A stretch of DNA of 64,000 nt from Lacrimispora indolis DSM 755 (GTDB lineage Bacteria; Bacillota; Clostridia; Lachnospirales; Lachnospiraceae). A program made the translations under genes and the position numbers. The notes beneath the pieces were generated by a model. It was given only the letters and a program-made list of their open reading frames with translations, was not told the origin of the DNA and made no database searches. Positions within the stretch are counted from its first letter, which is position 1. The number at the start of each line of letters is the position of its first letter. The stretch covers positions 496,001 through 560,000 of the forward strand of contig NZ_AZUI01000001.1 in the NCBI RefSeq assembly GCF_000526995.1, read 5' to 3'. This document shows positions 25,568-34,906 of this stretch, in pieces.

Positions 25568-25723
25568 ATGAAGAGGCCAAAGTCCTTTATTTAAGCGGAA
25601 AAACGCATGTTCTAACTTTTTTTGTGTATAGCTAAAAATTTTTTATATTTTCATGGAATAAGAATTGTTTTTGGATGATTTATATGTTAATATGGTTGTG
25701 GGAGAAGAAATAAAAACGCCATT

Positions 25724-25780
25724 TTTTAACAAAATTATATAAAACAGTATTGTTAAAATTAATGCGCGGAATTATATAAT
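25724..25780 (+). promoter_or_regulatory. Promoter region of the xanthine dehydrogenase gene
   Basis: TATAAT at 25775-25780 without a good -35 box. An inverted repeat TTTTAACA (25724-25731) / TGTTAAAA (25751-25758) overlaps the -35 region and is a candidate operator. Confidence 0.5.
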
Positions 25781-25813
25781 ATCAGCTAAGTATAAAGAGA
25801 GAGAGGTATTGTC

Positions 25814-28432
25814 ATGTTTGTAGTAAATGTCAACGGTAAGGATTACCAATCAGAAGAAGATTTAGCGTTAATGGATTTTCTCCGTTACAGGCTTGGTATC
25901 ACCTCCGTTAAAAACGGATGTAAGGAAGGTGCCTGCGGAACATGTACCGTAATTGTGGATGGGAAGACCGTCCGCGCCTGCGTACAGAAATTATCCAGGC
26001 TTGAGGGGAAAAAGGTTCAGACCATCGAGGGGTTTACACAGAGAGAAAGAGATGTCTTTGTCTATGCTTTTGCGGCAGCAGGAGCCGTTCAGTGCGGATT
26101 CTGCATTCCCGGCATGGTGATCAGCGGCAAATGCCTTATTGACCAGAATCCCAATCCAACCAGGGAGGATGTAAAGCAGGCGATCCGTACAAATATCTGT
26201 CGCTGTACAGGCTATACGAAAATAGAAGACGGCATTTTACTGGCAGCAAAAATGCTTAGAGAAAATACAGAGATACCTGAATTAAAGCAGACCGGCAAGG
26301 TGGGAGAAAGAACCTGCCGTGTGGATGCAGAGGCAAAAACTCTGGGTACTGCCAAATATGCAGATGATTATTATATGGAAGGCATGCTTTACGGAAAGAA
26401 CTTATTCAGCAAATATGCACACGCCAAAATTAACGGCATCGATACAAGCAAAGCGCTTGCCATGCCCGGCGTTGTGGCCATCTATACGGCAAAGGACATT
26501 CCGGGGGACAGATATATCGGCCATCTGGCACATGACTGGCCCGGCATGATTGATGTGGGCGAAGAAACAAAATGCTGCGGCGATACCCTTGCCATGGTTG
26601 TAGCCGAAACCATGGAACAGGCAGTTGCGGCAGTTAAAGCAGTAGAAGTTGATTACGAAGAATTAGAACCAATCCGTTCCCCAAGGGAAGCCATGGTTCC
26701 CGGCGCCCATCAGGTTCACGGCGAAGGCTTCATGCAATTTGGCAAATTCAGAATTCCGGAAAACAACCGTCTCGCCCATGAAGTGGTAAAACGCGGTGAC
26801 GCGGAAACAGCCATTGCCAATTCCAAGTATGTAGCGGAAGGCACTTTCTATGTTCCTGCAACAGAGCACGCCTTCATGGAGCCGGAAACTGCTGTTGGCA
26901 TTCCTGAGGGTGACGGTGTAAGGGTAATTACCGGAGCACAGGGAATTTATGACGAACATCACGAATTAAGTGCATATCTTGGCATTCCAATGGAGAAAGT
27001 AAGAATCCAGAGCGCTTACGTAGGCGGCGGCTTCGGCGGAAAGGAAGATATGAGCGTACAGCACCAGGCTGCACTTTGCGCATACTTATCCAAGAGACCG
27101 GTAAAAGTATCCTTCTCCCGCCAGGAAAGCATTAATTATCATCCAAAGCGCCACGCCATGGAAATCTACTGTAAGATCGGCTGTGATGAAAGCGGCATCA
27201 TACAGGGATTAAAGGCCAGGCTTATCTCCGATACGGGAGCCTATGCTTCTCTAGGCGGCCCGGTACTTCAAAGAGCCTGCACTCATGCCGGCGGACCTTA
27301 TAACTACCAGAACGTGGACATTGAAGGAGATGCTTACTATACCAACAATCCTCCTGCAGGTGCATTCCGGGGATTCGGCGTAACCCAGTCCTGTATGTCT
27401 ACGGAAGCTCTCGTCAACCAGTTGGCAGAACAGGTGGGAATATCCGGCTGGGAGATCCGTTACCGCAACGCCATCAGACCGGGTCAGTCCCTGCCTAACG
27501 GACAGATCGCTGATGAGGGCACAGGTATGGCAGAAACCCTGGAAGCAGTGAAAGAAGATTTTGAAAAATATGAAGCAGATCCCAATTATTTCGTAGGAAT
27601 TGCATCTGCCATGAAGAATGCAGGCATTGGCGTGGGTCTTGCAGACGTAGGCCGCTGTATCTTAAGAATCCGTGACGGAAAGGTTGTTACAGGCTCTTCT
27701 GCTGCCGCTATCGGCCAGGGACTCCAGACCATAACCTTACAGATGGTCTGTCATACTACAGGTCTTGCACCGGAGCTGGTAGAGGTAGGACATCCGGATA
27801 CAAAATACACACCCGACTCCGGAACTACCACCGCATCCCGTCAGACCGTATTTACAGGAGAAGCGATCCACACAGCAGCCAGAAAGCTGAAAGAAGATTT
27901 GGATGCAGGAAAATCCTTAAGCGACTTAGAAGGTAAGGAATACTACGGTGAATTTGATTATAAAACAGACCCTATGGGCAGTGACAAACCAAATCCGGTG
28001 AGCCACATTGCTTACGGATATGCAACACAGCTTTTTGTTATTGACACGGAAGGAAAAGTTGTGAATGTCATTGCAGCCCATGACATCGGTAAGGCCATCA
28101 ACCCTCTTGCCGCAGAAGGACAGGTAGAAGGCGGAGTTGCTATGGGACTTGGTTATGGACTGACAGAGGATTTCCCGTTAAAGGATGGCATTCCTCAGGC
28201 CAAGTTAGGTACGTTAGGTCTCTTTAAAGCACCTCAGATGCCGCCCATTGACGTACGGTTCATTGAAAAGAATCCATCTGATGTAGCATTTGGAGCAAAG
28301 GGTGTGGGTGAGATCGTATGTGTTATGGGAGCACCTGCTTTACAGAATGCTTATTATAAGAAGGATGGCGTATACCGTTACAAACTTCCTTTGGATAATA
28401 CCTTCTACCGTAAACCAAAACCAGCAAAATAA
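25814..28432 (+). CDS. Selenium-dependent-type xanthine dehydrogenase (2Fe-2S plus molybdopterin, fused)
   Basis: An 872-residue molybdenum hydroxylase: an N-terminal plant-type [2Fe-2S] domain (Cys36, 41, 44, 56), a helical [2Fe-2S] domain (Cys94, 97, 129, 131), then the Moco domain to the end. The Moco part shows GGGFGGKE, AFRGFG and GAKGVGE with the catalytic Glu833. No FAD domain is present in the chain. This fused, FAD-free form is the one annotated as selenium-dependent xanthine dehydrogenase in purinolytic Clostridia, where a labile non-Sec selenium is placed at the Mo centre. It probably oxidises xanthine or a related purine. An XdhC-like gene follows behind a terminator. Confidence 0.9.
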   Translation: MFVVNVNGKDYQSEEDLALMDFLRYRLGITSVKNGCKEGACGTCTVIVDGKTVRACVQKLSRLEGKKVQTIEGFTQRERDVFVYAFAAAGAVQCGFCIPGMVISGKCLIDQNPNPTREDVKQAIRTNICRCTGYTKIEDGILLAAKMLRENTEIPELKQTGKVGERTCRVDAEAKTLGTAKYADDYYMEGMLYGKNLFSKYAHAKINGIDTSKALAMPGVVAIYTAKDIPGDRYIGHLAHDWPGMIDVGEETKCCGDTLAMVVAETMEQAVAAVKAVEVDYEELEPIRSPREAMVPGAHQVHGEGFMQFGKFRIPENNRLAHEVVKRGDAETAIANSKYVAEGTFYVPATEHAFMEPETAVGIPEGDGVRVITGAQGIYDEHHELSAYLGIPMEKVRIQSAYVGGGFGGKEDMSVQHQAALCAYLSKRPVKVSFSRQESINYHPKRHAMEIYCKIGCDESGIIQGLKARLISDTGAYASLGGPVLQRACTHAGGPYNYQNVDIEGDAYYTNNPPAGAFRGFGVTQSCMSTEALVNQLAEQVGISGWEIRYRNAIRPGQSLPNGQIADEGTGMAETLEAVKEDFEKYEADPNYFVGIASAMKNAGIGVGLADVGRCILRIRDGKVVTGSSAAAIGQGLQTITLQMVCHTTGLAPELVEVGHPDTKYTPDSGTTTASRQTVFTGEAIHTAARKLKEDLDAGKSLSDLEGKEYYGEFDYKTDPMGSDKPNPVSHIAYGYATQLFVIDTEGKVVNVIAAHDIGKAINPLAAEGQVEGGVAMGLGYGLTEDFPLKDGIPQAKLGTLGLFKAPQMPPIDVRFIEKNPSDVAFGAKGVGEIVCVMGAPALQNAYYKKDGVYRYKLPLDNTFYRKPKPAK

Positions 28433-28474
28433 AAGGATCCCAACAGCAAAGATCCCTTTACAGGCAGAATACCC

Positions 28475-28506
28475 AAAAAAGGGCGGAGAGAATCCCGCCC
28501 TTTTTT
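28475..28506 (+). terminator. Terminator between xanthine dehydrogenase and XdhC-like genes
   Basis: AAAAAAGGGCGG / CCGCCCTTTTTT stem (28475-28506) with a short loop and a T run. It would end most transcripts of the dehydrogenase before the maturation gene, setting a low ratio of the latter. Confidence 0.85.
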
Positions 28507-28544
28507 CTTTCAAAAACACAACAGCAAAAGGGGGCAATCATATA

Positions 28545-29573
28545 ATGGCAGGATTTTATGAAGAATTAACAAATGCTGATAAAAACAAGAGTTTGATCAG
28601 CCTGACAATCATCGAAGGACAGGGAATGGGATCCAAAGCCCTGTGGTCCAATGGGGAATTTATCTGCAGACAGGGGGATGAAAAGGTTTTTGACCCCTTT
28701 TCTGAGGATTTAAAAGGCCTTGACAAAACCCAGATCATTAAATCTCAGAACAGCACTCTGTTCTGCGAATTTGTAACAGGAGAAAAATACATGGTGGTAT
28801 GCGGGGCCGGACATATTTCCATCCCCATTATCAGAATCGGAAAAATGCTGGGATTTCACGTTACGGTGATTGATGACAGGGTATCCTTTGCCAATACCGC
28901 AAGAAAAGAAGGTGCTGATACGGTTATCTGCAAGCCCTTCCGGGAAGCCCTGGAAGAGATCCAGGGAAGTACAGGCCATTACTTTATCATCGTCACCAGG
29001 GGACACCGCCACGACCAGGACTGCTTATCCCAGATCATTGTCAAGAAAAATGCCTACATCGGCATGATCGGCAGCAGAGCCAGAGTAAAGCTGGTAAAGG
29101 ATTTCCTGGAGAACGAAGGAATAAGCCGGGAACTGTTAGACCAGGTCTATACTCCCATTGGGTTAAAAATCAATGCCCAGACCCCAGAAGAAATCGCCGT
29201 AGCCATTATGGCGGAGATCATCCAGGTCAAAAACGAAAGCAAAAAAACCTTTGGATATCCAAAGGAAATCCTTGGAGGGCTCACCTCTTTGGAATTATCG
29301 GACATGCCAAAGTCACTTGTTACCATTGTTTCCAGAAAAGGTTCCGCCCCCAGGGATGTGGGCTCAAAAATGATCGTGATGCTTGACGGAAGCACCATCG
29401 GAACCATTGGAGGCGGCTGTGTGGAAGCTGAGGTGTGCGCCATTGCAAGGGAAACTGCAAGGGATAAAACGCCGGTATTAAAGAAGGTTGACATGACTCC
29501 CGGCAACGCTGAAGACGAAGGAATGGTGTGCGGCGGAATCGTGGAAGTTTATATTGAACCTGTTTTAGATTGA
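28545..29573 (+). CDS. XdhC/CoxI-family Moco enzyme maturation protein with rearranged domains
   Basis: A 342-residue XdhC-family protein. Residues 15-80 look like a decayed XdhC/CoxI domain (LISLTIIEGQGMGSKALWSNGE resembles the intact motif below). Residues 84-235 form the Rossmann XdhC_C domain with CGAGHIS at 86-92 and TRGHRHDQD. Residues 245-342 are an intact XdhC/CoxI domain (SLVTIVSRKGSAPRDVGSKM, GGGCVEAEV, GMVCGG). Canonical XdhC has the CoxI domain first. The ATG at 28545 follows AAAAGGGGG; the frame extends upstream over the terminator and is not used. It probably inserts the sulfo- or seleno-Moco into the adjacent dehydrogenase. Confidence 0.87.
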   Translation: MAGFYEELTNADKNKSLISLTIIEGQGMGSKALWSNGEFICRQGDEKVFDPFSEDLKGLDKTQIIKSQNSTLFCEFVTGEKYMVVCGAGHISIPIIRIGKMLGFHVTVIDDRVSFANTARKEGADTVICKPFREALEEIQGSTGHYFIIVTRGHRHDQDCLSQIIVKKNAYIGMIGSRARVKLVKDFLENEGISRELLDQVYTPIGLKINAQTPEEIAVAIMAEIIQVKNESKKTFGYPKEILGGLTSLELSDMPKSLVTIVSRKGSAPRDVGSKMIVMLDGSTIGTIGGGCVEAEVCAIARETARDKTPVLKKVDMTPGNAEDEGMVCGGIVEVYIEPVLD

Positions 29574-29590
29574 TCCGGTTAAAAAACACA

Positions 29591-29619
29591 ATGACATTTT
29601 CCTGAAAATATAGTATACT
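29591..29619 (+). promoter_or_regulatory. Promoter of the flavodiiron protein gene
   Basis: ATGACA (29591-29596), a 17-nt spacer, TATACT (29614-29619); each box has five of six consensus bases. Confidence 0.7.
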
Positions 29620-29667
29620 GCATACGATGGACTAGAATGCACGAACGAAAGAAAGGAAGGCAGCACC

Positions 29668-30870
29668 ATGTATTGTGTAAAAAATATCAAAGACGACTTG
29701 TTCTGGGTTGGAGGAAGTGACCGCCGTCTGGCCCTGTTCGAAAACGCCTATCCCATACCGAAAGGGATATCTTATAACTCTTATGTCCTGCTGGACGAAA
29801 AAACCGTTCTTTTTGATACTGTTGACCGGGCAATAACCGGACAGTTCATGGAAAATGTGGAAGCAGTCCTTGGTGGGCGGAATCTGGATTACATCATTGT
29901 AAACCACATGGAGCCAGATCACTGTGCCACTTTAGGGGAAATGGTCAGAAGGTATCCAGACGTAAAGATCATCTGCAATGCCAAGACAGTCCCCATTATC
30001 AACCAGTTTTATGAATTCGGCGTTGACAGCCGTGCTGTTATCATAAAAGAAGGGGATACCTTCTCCTCCGGCAAACACACCTTTACCTTTTATATGGCTC
30101 CCATGGTCCACTGGCCGGAAGTGATGGTTACTTACGATACCACGGACAAGATTCTTTTCTCCGCCGATGCCTTTGGCACCTTTGGCGCCATGAACGGAAA
30201 CCTGTTTGCCGATGAAGTGAATTTTGAACGGGAATGGCTTGATGAAGCCAGAAGATACTATTCCAATATTGTAGGAAAATACGGTCCGTCCACCCAGACC
30301 CTTTTAAAGAAGATCAAGGATTTAGACATACAGATCCTTTGTCCTCTCCACGGGCCTGTATGGCGTTCTGACATCTGCTGGTATATGGACAAGTATTTCA
30401 AATGGAGCAGCTATACACCGGAAGAAAACGCCGTTATGATCGCTTACGGTTCCATTTACGGAAACACGGAGAATGCAGCCAACATCCTGGCATGCCGCCT
30501 GTCCGAACGGGGCATCCGCAACATCGTCATGTATGACGTATCCAACACCCATCCGTCAGTGCTTATTTCAGAGGCCTTCCGCTGCAGCCATCTGGTATTT
30601 GCTTCAGCCACCTATAACGGTGGAATCTTCACCAGCATGGAGCATCTGCTTCTGGATATGAAGGCCCATAACGTACAGAACCGCACAGTTTCCCTTATGG
30701 AAAACGGTTCCTGGGGTGTCATGGCAGGCAAAAAGATGACGGAAATCCTTACAGGAATGAAAAACATGACCATACTGGATCAGACCATTACCATCAAATC
30801 ATCTGTAAAAGAGGACCAGCTGTCTGAAATTGCTGCTATGGCTAATGCCATTGCAGACTCATTAAAATAA
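29668..30870 (+). CDS. fprA: A-type flavoprotein (flavodiiron protein FprA)
   Basis: A 400-residue flavodiiron protein that reduces O2 to water and/or NO to N2O in the cytoplasm of anaerobes. The N-terminal metallo-beta-lactamase-like domain has the diiron ligands His80, Glu82, Asp84, His85 (NHMEPDHC), a His in PMVHWPEV, an Asp in SADAFGTFG and a His in CPLHGPVW. The C-terminal flavodoxin domain begins near residue 252 (IAYGSIYGNTENAA). It has its own promoter and terminator, so it is a single-gene unit. Rubredoxin, its usual electron donor, is encoded about 25 kb away in this window. Confidence 0.96.
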   Translation: MYCVKNIKDDLFWVGGSDRRLALFENAYPIPKGISYNSYVLLDEKTVLFDTVDRAITGQFMENVEAVLGGRNLDYIIVNHMEPDHCATLGEMVRRYPDVKIICNAKTVPIINQFYEFGVDSRAVIIKEGDTFSSGKHTFTFYMAPMVHWPEVMVTYDTTDKILFSADAFGTFGAMNGNLFADEVNFEREWLDEARRYYSNIVGKYGPSTQTLLKKIKDLDIQILCPLHGPVWRSDICWYMDKYFKWSSYTPEENAVMIAYGSIYGNTENAANILACRLSERGIRNIVMYDVSNTHPSVLISEAFRCSHLVFASATYNGGIFTSMEHLLLDMKAHNVQNRTVSLMENGSWGVMAGKKMTEILTGMKNMTILDQTITIKSSVKEDQLSEIAAMANAIADSLK

Positions 30871-30881
30871 TATCAAACAGG

Positions 30882-30927
30882 AAAGAGCAAGGGATGGCTG
30901 GGAACAGCTAAGTACCTTGCTCTTTTT
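30882..30927 (+). terminator. Terminator of fprA
   Basis: AAAGAGCAAGG (30882-30892) pairs with CCTTGCTCTTT (30915-30925), with an inner GCTG...CAGC stem, followed by TT. Confidence 0.88.
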
Positions 30928-30996
30928 CATGCCTCCGTGCCATCAAACTCCTTTAACAGACAGGGATTCATATAAAACATGGATTTAGATACAGAA

Positions 30997-31025
30997 TTGT
31001 CATTCCATAAGGGTTATGGTATAAT
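30997..31025 (+). promoter_or_regulatory. Promoter of the LysR regulator gene
   Basis: TTGTCA (30997-31002), a 17-nt spacer, TATAAT (31020-31025) with an extended -10 TGG: a strong vegetative promoter. Confidence 0.8.
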
Positions 31026-31091
31026 TTTATTCAGCGACCATCTATGTAACCCACACCCTGAACCTTTCCGCCATGAAGAGGAGAATTTGCC

Positions 31092-31985
31092 ATGGATACC
31101 CGCTATCTCAGTTATATTCTGACCATTGCCCAAAAACAAAATATGACAAAAGCCGCTGAAGAGCTGTTTGTCTCCCAATCCACCTTAAGCCAGTATCTTT
31201 CCAAGCTGGAAAGCGAGCTTGGCACGCCTCTTTTTTACCGGAGCAAAGGCCGCTTATCCCTGACCCCTGCAGGCCAGCTTTATATCCAGGCCGCCGAAAA
31301 GGTAATATCCATCAAAAATGTCCTTTACCAAAACATACAAAACCTGGATAACCGGGGCCACATTACGGTCGGAGTCACCTCCCAATTCGGTCTGAGAATG
31401 CTGGTGGAGATCATTCCTGCCTTTAAAACCCGCTATCCCGAGGTTACCATTGAGATTTCAGAAACCGGTCTGCCAGATCTCACAAAGCTTTTATTGGAAG
31501 AAAGCATTGACTGCGGAATCATGGCGCTCAATACCACAGAGCCTTTTTCCCCTGATCAGGTCACCATACTACGGGAGGAAGAAGTATTGTTTTCCATTCC
31601 GGCCGGCCATCCTTACCGGAGAAAAAATCCGGGCAGTCCCATAAAAATCAAAGAATTTGAAGAGAATTTCGGAGATGAAAACATCCTGCTTTCCAAAAAG
31701 GGCTCCACTCTGCGCTATCTTACTGATGCCGTGTTTGAAAAGGCCAACTGGATCCCACGAACCGTATGCGAAACCAACAGCATATCCACAACCAGAAGCA
31801 TGGTTGCCATGGGGATCGGGGTCACCTTTATCGGAGAATCCTGCGCCAGCGAACGGGAGCGGGTGGCCTATTATTCCGTTTCTCCCCGGCTCACCAGGTT
31901 CAATGCCCTTGTGACCAGAAAAAACTGGATCTTAAATCAGGCCGGAGCCAGCTTCTGCGAAAATATAAAAAATTATTTCCAATAA
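31092..31985 (+). CDS. LysR-family transcriptional regulator
   Basis: A 297-residue LysR protein: N-terminal winged helix-turn-helix (residues 1-60, with MTKAAEELFVSQSTLSQYLSKLESELG), linker helix, then a periplasmic-binding-like effector domain from about residue 90. It is a single gene between fprA and the convergent peptide-type ABC operon, with its own promoter and terminator. Divergent partners, the usual targets of LysR proteins, are absent here; the importer operon to its right ends towards it. Target and ligand are therefore unknown. Confidence 0.92.
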   Translation: MDTRYLSYILTIAQKQNMTKAAEELFVSQSTLSQYLSKLESELGTPLFYRSKGRLSLTPAGQLYIQAAEKVISIKNVLYQNIQNLDNRGHITVGVTSQFGLRMLVEIIPAFKTRYPEVTIEISETGLPDLTKLLLEESIDCGIMALNTTEPFSPDQVTILREEEVLFSIPAGHPYRRKNPGSPIKIKEFEENFGDENILLSKKGSTLRYLTDAVFEKANWIPRTVCETNSISTTRSMVAMGIGVTFIGESCASERERVAYYSVSPRLTRFNALVTRKNWILNQAGASFCENIKNYFQ

Positions 31986-31988
31986 AAC

Positions 31989-32025
31989 GCCCTATGGCTG
32001 GAATTTTCCAAGGCCACAGGGCATT
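31989..32025 (+). terminator. Terminator between LysR and ABC ATPase genes
   Basis: GCCCTATGGC (31989-31998) / GCCACAGGGC (32013-32022) with one mismatch, plus an inner TGGAA/TTCCA pairing, followed by ATTTTATT. It separates convergent genes. Confidence 0.75.
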
Positions 32026-32035
32026 TTATTAAAAA

Positions 32036-33052
32036 TTATGTTGGCAGCATTTCCGCCTTTTCCATTGCAGCCTGTTCCTTCTCAGCTGTTTTCCTGGATT
32101 CTTCCCAGAAATGACAGGCAACGCAGTGACCCTTTTCTCCTGTTTCCTGGAGGACAGGGGTTTCTTTTTTGCATATATCCTTTGCCATCCAGCATCTTGG
32201 TGCGAACCGGCAGCCTTCCGGCGGATTGAGCGGGCTTGGCACATCCCCTTTTAAAACGATGCGGGACACCTTTTTGCCGATCTCCACCTTTGGAATGGCC
32301 GATAAAAGAGCTATGGTATAAGGATGTACGGCATTCTGAAAGATATCGTCGGTTTCCGCGCTTTCAATGATCTGGCCCAGATACATGACGGCAATACGGT
32401 TTGAAATATGGCGCACAACCGATAAGTCATGAGAAATAAAGAGATAGGACAAGCCTCTTTTTTTCTGTAAATCCATGAGCAGATTGATGATGGTTGCCTG
32501 AATGGATACGTCAAGGGAGGATACCGGTTCATCACAGACAATGAATTCCGGTGATAAGGACAATGCCCTGGCAATTCCCACGATCTGGCGTTTTCCTCCG
32601 TCCAGCTCATGAGGATATTTGTTCAGCAGATCCTTGGAAATCCCGCAGTCATCACACAGGGCTTCTATTTTCTCATTCATTTCCTTATCAGAGCCGATCT
32701 TATGGATCTTATAAGCCTCTTTTAATATGGATCGGATGGTTTTCCGGGGGTTTAAGGAAGAATAGGGATCCTGGAAAATAATCTGTATTTTGGAACACAT
32801 CTCCAGCATTTCCTGCTTTCCCGATGCTTTAAATACATCCCTTTCCCCGTAAATCAGTTCTCCTCCCGTTGGCTTATGGAGTCTCATGATCACATTTCCA
32901 ACCGTGCTTTTTCCGCATCCGGACTCTCCTACCAGACCAAGGGTCTCTCCCGGGTAGATATCAAAGGAAATGTCATCCACAGCATGAAGCTGGCCCTTTC
33001 CCTTGATTTCAAAATATTTTTTAAGCTTTTTAACCTGAATCAGAGGTTTCAT
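32036..33052 (-). CDS. Peptide/opine-type ABC importer ATPase (OppF/DppF-like)
   Basis: A 338-residue ATPase of the dipeptide/oligopeptide importer group. Walker A is GESGCGKST, Walker [15 protein letters not shown], and the C-terminal oligopeptide-type extension ends with CRFAPRC and further Cys. The signature motif reads LDGGKRQ in place of LSGGQ, which may make one of the two ATP sites weak. The ATG at 33052 overlaps the stop of the OppD-like gene (ATGA); the frame's earlier start is not needed. It is the last gene of the glucarate dehydratase-importer operon. Confidence 0.92.
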   Translation of the reverse strand: MKPLIQVKKLKKYFEIKGKGQLHAVDDISFDIYPGETLGLVGESGCGKSTVGNVIMRLHKPTGGELIYGERDVFKASGKQEMLEMCSKIQIIFQDPYSSLNPRKTIRSILKEAYKIHKIGSDKEMNEKIEALCDDCGISKDLLNKYPHELDGGKRQIVGIARALSLSPEFIVCDEPVSSLDVSIQATIINLLMDLQKKRGLSYLFISHDLSVVRHISNRIAVMYLGQIIESAETDDIFQNAVHPYTIALLSAIPKVEIGKKVSRIVLKGDVPSPLNPPEGCRFAPRCWMAKDICKKETPVLQETGEKGHCVACHFWEESRKTAEKEQAAMEKAEMLPT

Positions 33053-34020
33053 CTTTTCACCTCCCCGGCTTTGTGGCACGCCACATAATGATTTTCACCG
33101 ATCTGAAACATTCTGGGCGAATGTTCCGAACACCGGCCCGACGCCTCCCCGCACCGTTCATGGAAAGGACAGCCTGAGGGAAGCTTTTCCGGGTTTGCCA
33201 CTGTTCCCGGAATGGAAGCAAGCCTTTCCCTTGGTCCAGTCAGCTTGGGAATGGAGCCGAACAAGCCGATGGTATAGGGATGAGAGGGATTGGTGAATAC
33301 CTCCTCCACAGAACCATACTCCACAATGATTCCAGCATACATGACTGCAACATTGTTGCAGATCTCCGCTATAATTCCCAGGTTATGGGTGATCATCAGC
33401 AGGGAGCTGTCATACTTGACCAAAAGCTCCTTCATCAGCTCCAGGATCTGGGCCTGTATGGTAACGTCCAAAGCCGTGGTAGGCTCATCTGCGATCAGAA
33501 GGGAAGGGTTGCAGGCCAGGGCTGCGGCAATGCCCACCCTTTGCCTCATTCCTCCGGAAAACTGGTGGGGGAAATCATTGACCCGGTATTTGGCTATACC
33601 CACCACTTCTAACAGCTTGCCGGCCTCATTGACGGCCTCTTTTTTGCTTAAATTCTTATGTTTCTGCAAAACCATGCCGATCTGTTCCCCTACGGTAAAT
33701 ACAGGATTTAAAGACGTAAGAGGATTCTGGAATATCATGGCTACCTTGTCGCCTCTCATGTCCATAAGCTCTTTCTGGGACATTTTAAATACAGATTTTC
33801 CCTCATACAGGATATCTCCGCCCGTAACCTTGCCGGCCGGCTGGGGAATTAAGTTGAGCATTCCCAGGGCTGTGGTCGTCTTACCGGCGCCTGATTCTCC
33901 AACCAGACCAAGAGCTTCTCCCCTGCCGATTGTAAGATTAACCCCGTTCAGTGCATATGCTACGGCACGGCCCGTCTCGAATTTTACTGAGAAATCTTTG
34001 ATCTCAATTAATTTTTCCAT
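33049..34020 (-). CDS. Peptide/opine-type ABC importer ATPase (OppD/DppD-like)
   Basis: A 323-residue ATPase. Walker A is GESGAGKTT, the signature FSGGMRQR is normal, and Walker B is LLIADEPTTALDVT. The C-terminal extension has the cysteine cluster CPFHERCGEASGRC typical of this family, which can bind an Fe-S cluster in some members. It is co-transcribed with the permeases and with OppF, overlapping the latter by 4 nt. It forms a heterodimer with the OppF-like ATPase. Confidence 0.94.
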   Translation of the reverse strand: MEKLIEIKDFSVKFETGRAVAYALNGVNLTIGRGEALGLVGESGAGKTTTALGMLNLIPQPAGKVTGGDILYEGKSVFKMSQKELMDMRGDKVAMIFQNPLTSLNPVFTVGEQIGMVLQKHKNLSKKEAVNEAGKLLEVVGIAKYRVNDFPHQFSGGMRQRVGIAAALACNPSLLIADEPTTALDVTIQAQILELMKELLVKYDSSLLMITHNLGIIAEICNNVAVMYAGIIVEYGSVEEVFTNPSHPYTIGLFGSIPKLTGPRERLASIPGTVANPEKLPSGCPFHERCGEASGRCSEHSPRMFQIGENHYVACHKAGEVKR

Positions 34021-34040
34021 CTGGATTCTCCCTTTCGTGG

Positions 34041-34895
34041 TTAATTCTTATTCTTCGGGTCCAGTACGTCACGCACACCGTCGCCTAAAAAGTTAAATGC
34101 AAGCACTGCGATCATAAGCGCTGCTCCAGGTGCAACCACCACCCAAGGAGCCGTTGCCAGATACTCTCTTCCGTCTGCAATCATAACTCCCCAGGAAGGG
34201 GCAGGGGCAGGAACACCGAGACCTAAGAAGCTTAAGGAAGACTCAGTCAGGATGGTGCGGCCAAATTCCTGGCTCATGACAATGATCAGCTGTGTCAGAA
34301 CATTGGGAAGAATCTGGGTGAACATGATCCTTCTCTTGGAGGAACCCAAAACCTGGGAGGCGTGAATGTACTCCATATTCCGGATTCCCATAACATTGCT
34401 CCGCACCACTCTGGCATACTGCACCCATCTTGTAAACACCAGGACCAGGATCAGATTGTTGGTGGTGTTTCCCAGTACCGCCATAACCGCAACGGCCAGG
34501 ATCATGGGGGGAATGGACACCTGAATATCACTGAATCTCATGATGACCGTATCAATGATCCCTCCGAAAAATCCGGATATAATTCCAAGAATGGTGCCGA
34601 TGATGGCCGTTGCAATGACCACGGAAAAAGAGATCCACAGAGAAACCCTGCTCCCCACCATGAGCCTGGATAAAATATCCTGTCCAAGAGGATCTGTTCC
34701 CAAAATATAACCGCTCCAGCCTTTGGATAGACCGTCAGGCATCTTTAACCGGAGAGTTAAGTCCGAGCCAATGGGATCGTGAGGCGCTGCCCAGGGAGAA
34801 ATCAACGATATGAAAATAATAAAGGAGACCAATACTGCTCCTATGACGAAAAAATTACTTTTGCGCATTCTTCTGAATAATTCTTGTCTGCTCAT
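34041..34895 (-). CDS. Peptide/opine-type ABC importer permease (OppC/DppC-like)
   Basis: A 284-residue permease with an N-terminal OppC-type helix (residues 15-35) and about five more helices. The segment GTDPLGQDILSRLMVGSRVSL near 65-85 and the EAA-like ASQVLGSSKRRIMFTQILP loop near 180-198 are typical. It pairs with the OppB-like permease 12 nt upstream and lies 20 nt before the OppD-like ATPase. Substrate is inferred below from its link to glucarate dehydratase. Confidence 0.94.
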   Translation of the reverse strand: MSRQELFRRMRKSNFFVIGAVLVSFIIFISLISPWAAPHDPIGSDLTLRLKMPDGLSKGWSGYILGTDPLGQDILSRLMVGSRVSLWISFSVVIATAIIGTILGIISGFFGGIIDTVIMRFSDIQVSIPPMILAVAVMAVLGNTTNNLILVLVFTRWVQYARVVRSNVMGIRNMEYIHASQVLGSSKRRIMFTQILPNVLTQLIIVMSQEFGRTILTESSLSFLGLGVPAPAPSWGVMIADGREYLATAPWVVVAPGAALMIAVLAFNFLGDGVRDVLDPKNKN

Positions 34896-34906
34896 TCCAA
34901 TCCCCC

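Noticed and set aside
25465..25813. Possible purine or molybdenum-cofactor riboswitch ahead of xanthine dehydrogenase
   Set aside because: None of the conserved core motifs could be found; the region shows simple palindromes instead.
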